Assembly: GCA_016195405.1 (NCBI GenBank)
Contig: JACPZP010000015.1
Span: 32,894 to 96,893, forward strand
Length of the DNA: 64,000 nt
Direction: 5' to 3'
Origin: Planctomycetota bacterium
Lineage (GTDB): Bacteria; Planctomycetota; Planctomycetia; Gemmatales; Gemmataceae
Position 1 is the stretch's first letter. Every line of letters starts with the position of its first letter. The translations under genes were made by a program, and so were the position numbers. Positions 17,409-26,228 of the stretch are shown one piece after another. A model generated the notes under the pieces. That model saw only the letters and a program-made list of their open reading frames with translations. It was not told the DNA's origin and did no database searches.

Positions 17409-18266
17409 ATGAGCCAGGCCGACCCGCTGATTCAGAACATCTCCGACACCGCATGCTGGGCGGCCATGTACCGGGCGCGTGAAAACGACCGGCCCGACGC
17501 GCTCTTTCGCGATCCGTTGGCGCGGCGCTTAGCCGGTGAGCGGGGTGAACGCATAGCCGCCGAGATGCCGGAATTCGACAAGCACGCCTGGTCGTGGGTG
17601 ACGCGCACTTACCTCTTCGACCAGTTCATCACCGAACAGATTCAACAGGGCGTCGACATGGTCGTGAACCTGGCGGCTGGACTCGACGCCAGACCGTATC
17701 GCATGGCGCTGCCGGCTCAGTTGCGCTGGATTGAAATCGATCTGCCGGACTTGCTGAACTACAAGGAAGAGGCGCTCAAGAACGAAAAACCCAATTGCCG
17801 GCTTGAACGCGTTCGTCTCGATCTGGCGAACGACGATGCCCGCCGGGAACTGTTCGAGCGGTTGGGGAAAGAAGCTAAGAAGGCGCTGGTTATCACGGAA
17901 GGGTTGCTCATTTACTTGACGGCCGAGGAAATCGGCGCCCTTGCCCGCGACCTCGCCCTGCCGCCAAGCTTTCAGCGCTGGGTCTTGGAAGTCGCCTCGC
18001 CTGGCCTGTTGCGGTTGCTGCAAAAGAATTTGAACCCGCAGCTCGACCGAGCCCGCGCGCCATTGAAATTCGGCCCCGAGGAAGGCCCGGACTTCTTCAT
18101 TCCGCACGGATGGAAGCCGATCAGCGTGCGCTCGCTCTTGAAGACCGCGTCAAGGCTTAAGCGCACAGCGTGGTGGCTGCGGCTGATGGCCCTGTTGCCG
18201 GAATCCAAGGGCCGCCAAGGCTCGCGGCCATGGTCGGGCGTGTGCCTGTTTGAGAAACAGACATAG
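17409..18266 (+). CDS. Class I SAM-dependent methyltransferase (LCMT/PPM family)
   Basis: 285 residues; ATG at 17409 with GGAGG upstream. Typical of the leucine-carboxyl/O-methyltransferase (PPM1/LCTM) group: DPLARRLAGERG near 35, the SAM-binding VVNLAAGLDARPYRM near 82, the IEIDLPDLLNYKEE acidic segment near 106 and VITEGLLIYLTAEE near 158. Such enzymes O-methylate small molecules such as polyketides. No biosynthetic cluster surrounds it, so the substrate is unknown. Divergent from the sigma factor gene. Confidence 0.9.
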   Translation: MSQADPLIQNISDTACWAAMYRARENDRPDALFRDPLARRLAGERGERIAAEMPEFDKHAWSWVTRTYLFDQFITEQIQQGVDMVVNLAAGLDARPYRMALPAQLRWIEIDLPDLLNYKEEALKNEKPNCRLERVRLDLANDDARRELFERLGKEAKKALVITEGLLIYLTAEEIGALARDLALPPSFQRWVLEVASPGLLRLLQKNLNPQLDRARAPLKFGPEEGPDFFIPHGWKPISVRSLLKTASRLKRTAWWLRLMALLPESKGRQGSRPWSGVCLFEKQT

Positions 18267-18286
18267 CTCCGAAAGTCTGCGCTTGC

Positions 18287-18355
18287 GTCTCTTGAATCTC
18301 GCGAATCTCCTTAATCTCTCTCATCTCTTGAATCTCACTCGTCTCTTGGATCTCA
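18287..18355. repeat. CT-rich imperfect tandem repeat (AATCTC)
   Basis: About 70 bp of TCTCTTGAATCTC-like units on one strand. The antisense frame reads repeated EIQE/EIRE and is not considered a gene. Nothing else is seen between 18267 and 18579 apart from an AT-rich stretch before scpA. Confidence 0.55.
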
Positions 18356-18579
18356 TACGTAGGCATCTTGTCAGATTTAAGCGTGAGGTGTGACGTGAGA
18401 TGATGATGAAACGGGCGTCTCGTTAGATGCAATTCGTGAAGATCAAGCGCCAAAAGGACTTAGGTGAAAAAATTGCGTCTAACGACGACTTTCGCGAGTC
18501 GAACGCATGTTCGGGCTAGTAGCGCGAAGTTGGCCACTGTAGAATCCGGTTGGCTCGCGACCAAACTCACGGGCGTCCC

Positions 18580-19320
18580 ATGGATGATTACACGGTTGAA
18601 CTGGACAGCTTTCGCGGCCCGCTGGATTTGCTGCTCTTCCTCGTCAAGCGCAACGAGGTCGACATATTCGACATTCCCATCGCCCGGATTACAGACCAGT
18701 TCCTCGTATTCGTCAATCATTTGCAGACCATCGACGTCGAGTGGGCCGGCGAGTTCTTGGTCATGGCGGCGACATTGATGGAGATCAAGAGCCGCATGCT
18801 TTTGCCGCGCCAAGAGGAGGAGCAGAGTCAAGACGACGATCCGCGCCTGGAGTTGGTCAAACAGCTTATTGAATACAAGAAGTACAAAGAGGCCGCCGCC
18901 CTGCTGGACGAGCAAGCCCAACGGCAGATGACACGTTTGCCGCGCCTCGCGGAGGACACGGTCGTCTCGCTCGATCCCGCACGACAGCCTCTCCGGCGCG
19001 TGGAATTGTGGGACCTGGTCAGCGCATTCGGCCGGCTCATGCGCGAAACCTCCGCGTTGCAGCCGCGGCAAATCATCGTCGATGAAACGCCGATTCAGGT
19101 CCACATGGACCGCATTCTCGACTTGGTGGCGCACCGCGGCCGGATTGCGTTCAGTGAAGTCTTCATCCCGCCGCACACGCGCGGCCGGCTCCTCGGAATC
19201 TTCCTGGCGATTTTGGAACTCATCAAGGGAAAAAAGCTTGTTGCCGAGCAGCCGGAAGCCTTTGGCAACATTTGGTTGGCGCTTGTTCCCTGTTGCACGG
19301 ATGAAGCCGGCCCGCCATAA
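18580..19320 (+). CDS. scpA: Segregation and condensation protein A
   Basis: 246 residues, the kleisin subunit that bridges SMC and ScpB in chromosome condensation. The N-terminus YTVELDSFRGPLDLLLFLVKRNEVDIFDIPIARIT fits the family start, which decides for the ATG at 18580 over an upstream ATG at 18550. MAATLMEIKSRMLLPR near 60 and the C-terminal winged-helix region FSEVFIPPHTRGRLLGIFLAILELIKGKKL (~185-225) complete the match. No clear ribosome site. scpB and smc are not in the window. Confidence 0.93.
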   Translation: MDDYTVELDSFRGPLDLLLFLVKRNEVDIFDIPIARITDQFLVFVNHLQTIDVEWAGEFLVMAATLMEIKSRMLLPRQEEEQSQDDDPRLELVKQLIEYKKYKEAAALLDEQAQRQMTRLPRLAEDTVVSLDPARQPLRRVELWDLVSAFGRLMRETSALQPRQIIVDETPIQVHMDRILDLVAHRGRIAFSEVFIPPHTRGRLLGIFLAILELIKGKKLVAEQPEAFGNIWLALVPCCTDEAGPP

Positions 19321-19356
19321 TGAATCACCGGATTTAACGATCTCAAGGACCAGGCC

Positions 19357-19869
19357 ATGGCGATCCCGGAACCTGCCAGGGACGATATTTTCGCACCCGG
19401 CGGCCACGTTTGCCCCGATTCACTTAGCGACCCAGCCGCACGGGTGTTGAAGGAATCGCTTCGCCTGGCTCGCGAAACGCGCTGGGACAGCCTCCGCAGT
19501 CCGCATATCTTCATGGGCCTCTTGGCGGTTCCAGACCCCGGAGTTCGCGTCTGGGGCGAACTTCTTCGTGCCGACCTAACCAACCTTTTGGGCCAGTTTC
19601 AGGAGCTATTCAACCAGGAAGACGGCGATCGTGACGCGCTGCTTATGCTCAATCGCGAGTTCATGTCCGACAATGTCATCAACCTGTTGCGCGAAGCACG
19701 GACGCGAGCGAACGACCACCAACGCAATTTCATCACCCCCATGGACTTGCTGATCACTCTGCTAACCGCCTCCAACAGCATCGTCGCCGAGTGCTTCGAG
19801 CGCATCGGCGTCACCGCGGCAAAGTTGACCGAGTTGGCGGTGCTCGCCGAACAGCAAGCCGGCAAATAG
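19357..19869 (+). CDS. Clp N-terminal (repeat) domain protein without ATPase
   Basis: 170 residues that look like a stand-alone Clp-N/ClpR module: two half repeats with ARVLKESLRLARETRWDSLRSPHIFMGLLAVPD (~28-60) and NVINLLREARTRANDHQRNFITPMDLLITLLTA (~107-140). In ClpA/B/C this domain binds substrates or adaptors; here no AAA+ module follows, so an adaptor-like role is possible (inference). AAGGA lies seven bases before the ATG. It starts 36 bp after scpA and 31 bp before the oxidoreductase gene, on the same strand. Confidence 0.75.
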   Translation: MAIPEPARDDIFAPGGHVCPDSLSDPAARVLKESLRLARETRWDSLRSPHIFMGLLAVPDPGVRVWGELLRADLTNLLGQFQELFNQEDGDRDALLMLNREFMSDNVINLLREARTRANDHQRNFITPMDLLITLLTASNSIVAECFERIGVTAAKLTELAVLAEQQAGK

Positions 19870-19900
19870 ATCATCATTCAACCCTTGACGAGGATTTCCC

Positions 19901-21355
19901 ATGCGATCGCTTTTCAGTCGGCGAGACTTCTTGAGAAACTCCGCGGGCTTGGTGGGCCTGATGGCTGGCGGCGATATTCTGAAAGCCGCGCAAGATCGGG
20001 GCGCGCCCGCGGCGGCTCCGCGCGGCGCCAACGAACGCCTTAACGTCGCGGTCATCGGCGTGCGCGGCCGGGGCGTCGACCATATCACGGGGTTCGCCGG
20101 CAGGCACAACTGCGTCGTCAGCCATATGTGCGACTGCGACACCAATGTCGCCAGCCGGGCGCTTCAGGCGGCTCGCAACGGCCAGAACTTTGATCCGACC
20201 TTCGTCCAGGATTTGCGGCGGATCATGGACAACCGCGACATTCACATAGTCAGCATTGCGACGCCGAACCATTGGCACGCGCTGGCCGCCATCTGGGCGA
20301 TGCAGGCGGGCAAGGACGTGTATGTCGAAAAGCCCGTGAGCCATAACGTCAGCGAGGGCCGGCGCATTGTCGAAGTCGCCCGCCGCACCGGCAAGATTTG
20401 TCAGACGGGCACCCAAATCCGCAGCACGACCGGCACGCGTCAGGCAATCGAGTTCATCCAGGGCGGCGGCTTGGGCCGCGTGCAAATCGCCCGCGGCCTG
20501 TGTTACAAACGCCGCACCAGCATCGGGCATGTTCAGGGAGTGCAGCAACCTCCGGCGACTTGTGACTACAACCTGTGGTGCGGCCCGGCGCCGCAAGCGC
20601 CCTTGCGCCGCCAGCGCCTCCATTATGATTGGCATTGGGTTTGGGACACGGGCAACGGCGATCTCGGCAACCAGGGCATCCACCAAATGGACGTCGCCCG
20701 TTGGGGCCTGGGCAAGAATGAGATGCCGCGTTCGGTGTGGAGCGTCGGTGGCAGGTTCGGCTACGTCGACGACGGCGAAACCGCCAACACCCAATTGTGT
20801 TTCTTCGATTACGGCGACGCTAAGCTGATATTCGAAGTACGTGGTTTGGAAACCCAGGCCTATCGCGGCGCTATGGTCGGCAATGTGTTCCACTGCGCCG
20901 ACGGCTATCTCGTGTGCGACGGCTACAGCACGGCCACCGCCTATCGGCCTGACGGCGAGGTCGTGCGCCGCTTTCGCGGCGACGGAGACCATTACGCTAA
21001 CTTCGTCGAGGCCGTCCGTACCCGGCAACGCGAAGGACTGCACGCCGACATCGAGGAAGGTCACCTGTCAAGCGCCCTATGTCATCTGGGCAACATCAGC
21101 TACCGTTTGGGCGGGCCAACGGCGTTTGACGCCCGCGTTCAAGCATTTGACAACGATGCCGACGCGCGCACCACGATGACATTCATGGAGGAACATCTGG
21201 GCGACAGGCACGTGCCGCTTGAAAGCACGAATTACGTTTTGGGCCGACGGCTAACGTTGCGTCGCGGCGAGGAGACTTTCGAGAACAACTCGGAAGCCGA
21301 CCGCATGTTGACGCGCGAATATCGCCGTGGCTTCGAAGTTCCGGCACGCGCGTGA
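19901..21355 (+). CDS. Gfo/Idh/MocA family oxidoreductase, Tat-exported
   Basis: 484 residues. Tat signal SRRDFLRNSAGLVGL at 6-20. Rossmann domain: LNVAVIGVRGRGVDHI near 46, then IVSIATPNHWHALAAIWAMQAGKDVYVEKPVSHNVSEGRRIV near 112-155, which contains the family's E-K-P motif. The C-terminal half carries the GNQGIHQMDVARW motif (~257) seen in planctomycete homologues. Probably an NAD(P)-dependent sugar oxidoreductase or a related periplasmic glycoside-processing enzyme; the substrate is unknown. GAGG lies eight bases before the start. Confidence 0.93.
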   Translation: MRSLFSRRDFLRNSAGLVGLMAGGDILKAAQDRGAPAAAPRGANERLNVAVIGVRGRGVDHITGFAGRHNCVVSHMCDCDTNVASRALQAARNGQNFDPTFVQDLRRIMDNRDIHIVSIATPNHWHALAAIWAMQAGKDVYVEKPVSHNVSEGRRIVEVARRTGKICQTGTQIRSTTGTRQAIEFIQGGGLGRVQIARGLCYKRRTSIGHVQGVQQPPATCDYNLWCGPAPQAPLRRQRLHYDWHWVWDTGNGDLGNQGIHQMDVARWGLGKNEMPRSVWSVGGRFGYVDDGETANTQLCFFDYGDAKLIFEVRGLETQAYRGAMVGNVFHCADGYLVCDGYSTATAYRPDGEVVRRFRGDGDHYANFVEAVRTRQREGLHADIEEGHLSSALCHLGNISYRLGGPTAFDARVQAFDNDADARTTMTFMEEHLGDRHVPLESTNYVLGRRLTLRRGEETFENNSEADRMLTREYRRGFEVPARA

Positions 21356-21480
21356 TCATCCACGAAGGGACACCTAATAGCACGAAGGGGGAGTGGCGCG
21401 GCCGCTCCCCTTTTTTCGTCGTAAAGATCAGCCACGTCATTGAAGCTCGCTCGATGACGCAACTGATGGGACGAATGTGA

Positions 21481-21861
21481 ATGGGCAGGGGCAAGTCACG
21501 ATTCGGATTTTCCAAGGCGCTGCATCTGCGCAGCCCCGCAGAGTTTCGCCGCGTTTACGACAACAAATGTTCGGTCAGCAATGCTTTGCTAGTGCTGTAC
21601 GGACGAGGAAACGACCTCGAACATCCGCGACTCGGGTTGTCGGTAGCGCGCAAAGTGGGTTCGGCAGTGGTACGTAATCGGCTGCGACGGCTCTACCGCG
21701 AAGCCTTTCGCCTCACCCAAGCGGAGCTTCCCGCGAGCATCGATCTCGTGCTCATTCCACGCGGTCCCCAAGAGCCGACATTGGATGAATTGAAGACATC
21801 GCTGCCGAAGCTGGCTCACGCTTTGGTGCGCAAAATGCTCGGCAAGGGAATCAAGCCATGA
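21481..21861 (+). CDS. rnpA: Ribonuclease P protein component
   Basis: 126 residues, protein subunit of RNase P, which matures tRNA 5' ends. The RNA-binding signature RLGLSVARKVGSAVVRNRLRRLYREAFR is at ~52-79, and the N-terminal LHLRSPAEFRRVYDN also fits. It overlaps yidD by 4 nt (ATGA), the usual rnpA-yidD coupling; rpmH, normally just upstream, is absent here. Confidence 0.96.
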   Translation: MGRGKSRFGFSKALHLRSPAEFRRVYDNKCSVSNALLVLYGRGNDLEHPRLGLSVARKVGSAVVRNRLRRLYREAFRLTQAELPASIDLVLIPRGPQEPTLDELKTSLPKLAHALVRKMLGKGIKP

Positions 21862-22085
21862 TCTGGCTGCGGGAAGTCGTGAAGTTCCTGGTCCTGCTGC
21901 CGGTGCGCTTCTACCAGATCGTCCTTGGACCGATGCTTCCCAAGGTCTGCCGTTACTATCCCAGTTGCAGCGACTACTTCGTGCAAGCGGTGGAAAAGCA
22001 CGGCGCCGTCCGCGGTGGACTCAAAGGAGTGTGGCGCGTCTGCCGCTGCCATCCTTGGAGCCCAGGCGGCTTCGATCCGCCATGA
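21858..22085 (+). CDS. yidD: Membrane protein insertion efficiency factor YidD
   Basis: 75 residues. The family pattern is complete: RFYQIVLGPMLPKVCRYYPSCSDYFVQAVEKHGAVRGGLKGVWRVCRCHPWSPGGFDP, with its three Cys-containing motifs. It assists YidC/Sec insertion of inner-membrane proteins. Starts within the rnpA stop; the expected next gene yidC is not adjacent. Confidence 0.95.
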   Translation: MIWLREVVKFLVLLPVRFYQIVLGPMLPKVCRYYPSCSDYFVQAVEKHGAVRGGLKGVWRVCRCHPWSPGGFDPP

Positions 22086-22236
22086 CGCACGTTTTGTGGA
22101 TGCTGTCACCCTTGTAAACGGCAAAGTCAGCGCATCCTACCGGCCATTCTTAGCGTTTTTGCCTCCGGCGCGTGGTGGATGGACTTGCGACCGCGATAAA
22201 ATCGGGTTGGAACGCCACAGCAGCGAGGAGTCTAAC

Positions 22237-23172
22237 GTGCGATACGCATTGGTATGGACGATGGCGTGCGGCCTGGGATTATTCAGCGCGGGCTGCCGGA
22301 CGTACGAGCGTCAACCGGCGACGCGGCCCGCGCCGCCACCTGCTCCGATGGCGCCTTTTGGCCAGCCGCAGCCGATCCCGGGCGGCAACCTTCCGGGCAA
22401 TCCGACACCCGCCGGGACGATTCCGACGGCGCCTCCCGACAACCGCTTCCCGACATTGCCGCCCGCTGGAGCGCCCGCTGGAGCGCCCGCTGGAGCGTTT
22501 CCGACGGTTCCGCCCGGCAGCAATATTCCAGCGGGAGCGCTGCAACCCGCGCCGGACGGAAAGATAGACTCGCGTTTCTCGCCCGGAGACGCCAAGGGCA
22601 GTTTTTCCTCACCGGAAGCGACTTCGGACAAAGTTCAACTTTATCCGCCGGAAGCCGACATTAAGGCGACCAAGGAGCCGCCGCTTCTCAAGAAAAATCC
22701 GGCCACTTCGATGCCAGTGGGAATTCGCCAGTTCACGGGGGCCATCGAGAATATCGACGTCGGACTTCGGCCGACCTCCGAGGAAGGTCTCGATTGGCTA
22801 GCGAGCAAGGGATACCGCGCCGTTCTGAGCATTCATTTGCCCGGCGAGAGCGACGACGCCGACCGTAAGCAAGTGGAAAAGCGCAATATGAAGTATTTGA
22901 GTCTAGAGGTGTCGCCGCAGACACTGAATAAGGAAATGGCCGATGAATTCAGTCGACTGGTGCGCGACATGAGCAGGCAGCCGTTATTTGTCTATGATCG
23001 CGACGGCGCTCTAACCGGCGGCCTATGGTATTTCTATTTCCGCACCATCGAGCAGCAGTCCGACGACGTGGCCCGCATTCGCGCCGGGGCTTTAGGCCTG
23101 CGGATCAACGAGGAAGGCACGCACCGCGAAATGTGGCAAGCCGTGCAAAAGCTCGTGGAAGGCTCCCGCTAG
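22237..23172 (+). CDS. Lipoprotein with degenerate dual-specificity-phosphatase-like domain
   Basis: 311 residues from the GTG at 22237, chosen because GAGGAG lies six bases upstream and the product then starts with a lipoprotein signal (LGLFSAGC). A Pro/Gly/Ala-rich linker contains three copies of APAG (a 12-bp tandem repeat near 22470-22500). The C-terminal ~140 residues resemble DSP/DUF442-type phosphatase folds: TSEEGLDWLASKGYRAVLSIH, MKYLSLEVSP, then QPLFVYDRDGALTGGLWYFYFRT, where a phosphatase loop would read HCxxGxxRTG. The catalytic Cys and Arg are absent, so it is probably not an active phosphatase. The stop codon lies in a repeat. Confidence 0.75.
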   Translation: MRYALVWTMACGLGLFSAGCRTYERQPATRPAPPPAPMAPFGQPQPIPGGNLPGNPTPAGTIPTAPPDNRFPTLPPAGAPAGAPAGAFPTVPPGSNIPAGALQPAPDGKIDSRFSPGDAKGSFSSPEATSDKVQLYPPEADIKATKEPPLLKKNPATSMPVGIRQFTGAIENIDVGLRPTSEEGLDWLASKGYRAVLSIHLPGESDDADRKQVEKRNMKYLSLEVSPQTLNKEMADEFSRLVRDMSRQPLFVYDRDGALTGGLWYFYFRTIEQQSDDVARIRAGALGLRINEEGTHREMWQAVQKLVEGSR

Positions 23173-23234
23173 GTGGGACGCTAGGTGGGACCGGCGTCCC
23201 GCCGGTCCAGACAGGCGAGACGCCTGTCCCACCA
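23170..23234. repeat. Twin palindromic repeat, GGTGGGACxGGCG family
   Basis: Two hairpins (GGGACCGGCG/CGCCGGTCC and ACAGGCG/CGCCTGT) directly downstream of the lipoprotein gene. The element begins with the TAG stop of that gene: the sequence GCTAGGTGGGAC is doubled. It may also terminate the convergent gene at 23251. Confidence 0.65.
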
Positions 23235-23250
23235 CGTTTTTCAATCCGCC

Positions 23251-23672
23251 CTACGTTTTCGCCAAATCCGCATCATGCCAAGTCCATATCGCCAGTGCCA
23301 AAAAGGCAACGCCCAAGAACCACTGCGCGGTGCTGGTCCACAGATAGGCGCGGTGAAGCACATGGAACTGCCGGGAGTTGAGGACCTCGCCGTATTCCGG
23401 GTCCAGCATCTCATCAAGACGCGAATGCAGGATGATGAGCGACGCCTGGATGGGCTGCGGCTGACGAACAGGTCGATCGCGAATATCACGACAGCGACGG
23501 CGCCGATCTGGTTCATCTTTACAGTGACGCGTCGCGTAATGAAGCCTTGGTCCTTTGCGGAGCCGAGCACTTCCGTGCCGATGGGCACGACTTCCGCGGT
23601 GTAAAAGAGGAAGCCGCCTTGCCAAAAAGCGTAGGCGGCTAATACCACGAAACGCCAGCCCAAGACGAACAT
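23251..23672 (-). pseudogene. DUF4149-like membrane protein, frameshifted
   Basis: The first frame gives MFVLGWRFVVLAAYAFWQGG and VKMNQIGAVAVVIFAIDLF, that is, two membrane helices and the GGFLFYTAEVVPIGTEVLG motif of DUF4149/TMEM205-like proteins. The continuation LHSRLDEMLDPEYGEVLNSRQFHVLHRAYLWTSTAQWFLGVAFLALAIW is in the -1 frame. The break lies between about 23425 and 23470. Compared with the usual spacing, some residues around the third helix also seem to be missing, which suggests an out-of-frame deletion rather than a single-base error. Probably non-functional. Confidence 0.7.
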
Positions 23673-23742
23673 CGGAACCGTCTCCGCTTCGGGTAGATCG
23701 AACCCGCTTATTGTAGGAGACCCGATTCCTTAGGTGGAAGTC

Positions 23743-24081
23743 TCACGCGACGGCGAGATGCTGCTTCCGGCGTCGTAATCTTGCGACTGCGGCCCCGCCG
23801 ATTCCGACCAAACCCAGGAGCAACGTGGAAGGCTCCGGGTAGGACTGGCCGCCGCCACCACCGCCGCCACTTCCACCGCCATCGCCTCCCTTGCCTTGGC
23901 TGCCGCCGCCATCGCCGGTGCCTCCTCCCGATCCTTTGGGGGGCGGAGGAATATTGCCGCCGCTGGTCGAGCCCGTGCTCTTGCCGTGACCGCCAATCGC
24001 CCCAACCCGGTCCGTCCAAGTAAGGACAAACAACAACACGGCAACACCGGCACAAATCAAAAAGAATCCGTTCTTTCGCAT
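23743..24081 (-). CDS. PEP-CTERM sorting domain protein
   Basis: 112 residues: an N-terminal signal helix (residues 4-28), a long Gly/Ser-rich linker, then YPEPSTLLLGLVGIGGAAVARLRRRK. This is the PEP motif, hydrophobic helix and basic tail of a PEP-CTERM signal, recognised by exosortase for surface sorting. The start at 24081 is preferred because it places the signal helix at the N-terminus and has GAGAGG upstream. Almost no mature domain is left, so it may be a short surface or matrix peptide. Exosortase genes are not in the window. Confidence 0.85.
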   Translation of the reverse strand: MRKNGFFLICAGVAVLLFVLTWTDRVGAIGGHGKSTGSTSGGNIPPPPKGSGGGTGDGGGSQGKGGDGGGSGGGGGGGQSYPEPSTLLLGLVGIGGAAVARLRRRKQHLAVA

Positions 24082-24491
24082 GTTCCTCTCTCTTTCCGTT
24101 TGGGCGCCTCTCCGATTGGGCGGCGTAAAGGGCCGCATCATACATTTGGCGCATTCGCCATAAAAGCCGAATCCCAAACGCCTCCGGAAACCGGCAGACG
24201 GGGAGTTCCCGGCAGTTTCCGCGCCCTCGGAAGAAGCCGCGCCTCAGGAAAGTTCGCCGGGGCGTCGCCCGGAGGATCGCGTCAAAGTCGGCAAGACCGG
24301 CGCCGCTTCAAGCAAGCTGGGCAAGCATGCGAAGCTTTTTAGGTTTTGCTCGCTTCACGAGCCTTTCCAGCTTTGCTCGTCTCGCATTTAGTTCTCCTTT
24401 TTCTCGTTTTCCTGCCGACTAGGGTTGTGAGGAAAGTGCCGGGAGCGCCATGGGCCAACCTTAGTGGCCCGACCGCGCGGAGGGTTTGGTC
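24082..24491. other. Divergent intergenic region, no gene seen
   Basis: About 410 bp between the divergent PEP-CTERM and BBP7 genes. I see no coding frame or strong hairpin; it presumably holds both promoters. A CT-rich stretch with repeated TTTGCTCG words lies near 24350-24390. Confidence 0.5.
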
Positions 24492-26066
24492 ATGAGCAAA
24501 TGGTTGTGGATTCAGGGTCTTTTGTGCTGCGCGTTCTTGAACGGGCAGGCTACAGCCCAGGAAGTGACTTGGCGGTCCACTCCGTCAACTCCCGTCGCGG
24601 CCACATCGGTTGCGGGCACGCCAACTTCACCCTTTACACTCGGCCGTCCGGTGCCGGCTGCTTCCGCCCTTCCCGCCCTGCCTCCGGGCAAATATCGTGG
24701 CAAGCTCATGGATGCCGTGCCGGAATCGGTACGGGGCAATGCGCCGGTCCCGTTCTTCGATCTCATCGAACAATCCGACGAGTCCATTCCCAGGCCGATC
24801 GCCTCGACCTTGCCCGCGGACTTCCTTCCGCCCGCCGTCGGCTTAGATCCTCTTGCCGCCGCGCAGCGCGGCTGGATTCTGGTGGACAAAAAAGGCAACC
24901 CCATCTTGGAACGCGGCAGCCTTTGCGAAGGCTGTTGGGAATGCTTCCCCTGCCAACGCTTCTACGTCTCGGCCGAGTATCTCTACTGGTGGACCCGCGG
25001 CCAGCGTATTCCGCCGCTGGTGACGACCGGCTCGGTCAACGATCCCGAAGACATCCGCGGCGCGCTGGGCGCTCCGGGAACGCAAATCCTCTTCGGCAAC
25101 CAGCGCCTCGATCCTCTGGGGCAATCGGGTGGGCGCTTCACCGTCGGCTATTGGTTCGACGAGTGTTGCGAGTGGGCGCTGGAGGGAAACTACTTCTTCC
25201 TCGGCCGAAATCAACAAAGCTTCCTAGCCACGAGCGACCAATTCCCGGTTATCGCCCGGCCCTTCTTCAACATCAACACCGGCACGCAGGACCGCCAACT
25301 GACAGCCTCTCCTGGCACCACTCCCGGCGACGTCTTCAAGCTGACGGGCCAAATCGCCGTCAATCTGCCGACTCGCCTCCAAGGAGCGGAGTTAAACTTG
25401 AAGCGGAAGTGGCTCGAGTCTTGTGATTTCCAGGTGAACTTGCTTGCGGGCTTTCGCTATCTCGACTTGCAGGAAGGCCTGGTGATCCAGGAGAACGGCC
25501 AATCGCAGCAGGCGGTCGCGGGCACCAATCTGTTCGATCCCGGCACGTTCTTTCAGGTGCGCGACAGCTTCGGAACCCGCAATACATTCTACGGCGGCCA
25601 GATCGGCGCCAGCGCCGAATGGAAGCGCGATCGCTGGTTCGTCGAAGGTCGCGTTAAGATAGCCCTCGGAGTGACGCATGAGTCCCTGTCCATCGACGGC
25701 GGCCAGACGTTCCTTTCGCCCAACGGCACGGTGACCAACTTCACCGGCGGATTGTTGGCGGTTCCAAGCAACATCGGCCGTTTCTCTCGTGACCGTTTCA
25801 GCGTCGTGCCCGAAGTCGGCGTGAAGCTGGGCTATCAAGTGACCGACAACGTCCGCGTCTTTGTCGGCTACGACTTTCTCTATTGGTCCGATGTGATTCG
25901 TCCCGGCGACCAAGTCGACACGGTCGTCAACGTCACGCAAGTGCCGAACTTCTGCCAGAACCCAGCGTTCTGCCCGCCCAATCCCGCCCAACGGCCGGCG
26001 GTTTTGTTCCGCACCAGCAACTTCTGGGCACAAGGAGTGAGCGCAGGCGTGGAAGTGAGGTACTAA
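24492..26066 (+). CDS. BBP7 family outer-membrane beta-barrel protein
   Basis: 524 residues; ATG at 24492 with GGAGGG upstream. Signal peptide 1-22, then a Pro/Ala-rich linker, the Cys cluster CEGCWECFPCQRF (~140) and YVSAEYLYWWTRGQ, the hallmark of the BBP7 barrel family common in planctomycetes. The remaining ~350 residues form alternating strands (FTVGYWFDECCEWALEGNYFF, FQVNLLAGFRYLDLQEGL, WFVEGRVKIALG, VRVFVGYDFLYWSDV) ending with VEVRY, an aromatic C-terminus typical of BAM substrates. Likely an outer-membrane pore or structural protein; the exact function is unknown. Confidence 0.9.
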   Translation: MSKWLWIQGLLCCAFLNGQATAQEVTWRSTPSTPVAATSVAGTPTSPFTLGRPVPAASALPALPPGKYRGKLMDAVPESVRGNAPVPFFDLIEQSDESIPRPIASTLPADFLPPAVGLDPLAAAQRGWILVDKKGNPILERGSLCEGCWECFPCQRFYVSAEYLYWWTRGQRIPPLVTTGSVNDPEDIRGALGAPGTQILFGNQRLDPLGQSGGRFTVGYWFDECCEWALEGNYFFLGRNQQSFLATSDQFPVIARPFFNINTGTQDRQLTASPGTTPGDVFKLTGQIAVNLPTRLQGAELNLKRKWLESCDFQVNLLAGFRYLDLQEGLVIQENGQSQQAVAGTNLFDPGTFFQVRDSFGTRNTFYGGQIGASAEWKRDRWFVEGRVKIALGVTHESLSIDGGQTFLSPNGTVTNFTGGLLAVPSNIGRFSRDRFSVVPEVGVKLGYQVTDNVRVFVGYDFLYWSDVIRPGDQVDTVVNVTQVPNFCQNPAFCPPNPAQRPAVLFRTSNFWAQGVSAGVEVRY

Positions 26067-26120
26067 GTCGGGATTTGGAGAGCGGGATGGTTCAAGCCAG
26101 GGAAACACCTGGCGCCCAAG

Positions 26121-26228
26121 AATTCGTTGCCTCGCCACCCCCCTACACACCCCTGGCGACGCAATCCAATGGAACGGTGTTCACTTAACTTTGCAGTCGG
26201 CAAAGGCTTACAGAATGATTCGAACTAA
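26121..26228 (+). pseudogene. Decayed copy of the 50-residue small ORF at 55145
   Basis: Without gaps, about 120 bp here are roughly 79 percent identical to 55151-55275. The frame reads NSLPRHPPTHPWRRNPME and stops at a TAA where the other copy has Arg. No plausible start codon with a ribosome site is present. It is in the 252-bp gap after the BBP7 gene. Confidence 0.45.

Noticed and set aside
18157..18453. Minus-strand frame with EIQE/EIRE repeats
   Set aside because: It is a translation of the CT-rich microsatellite and overlaps the end of the methyltransferase gene.
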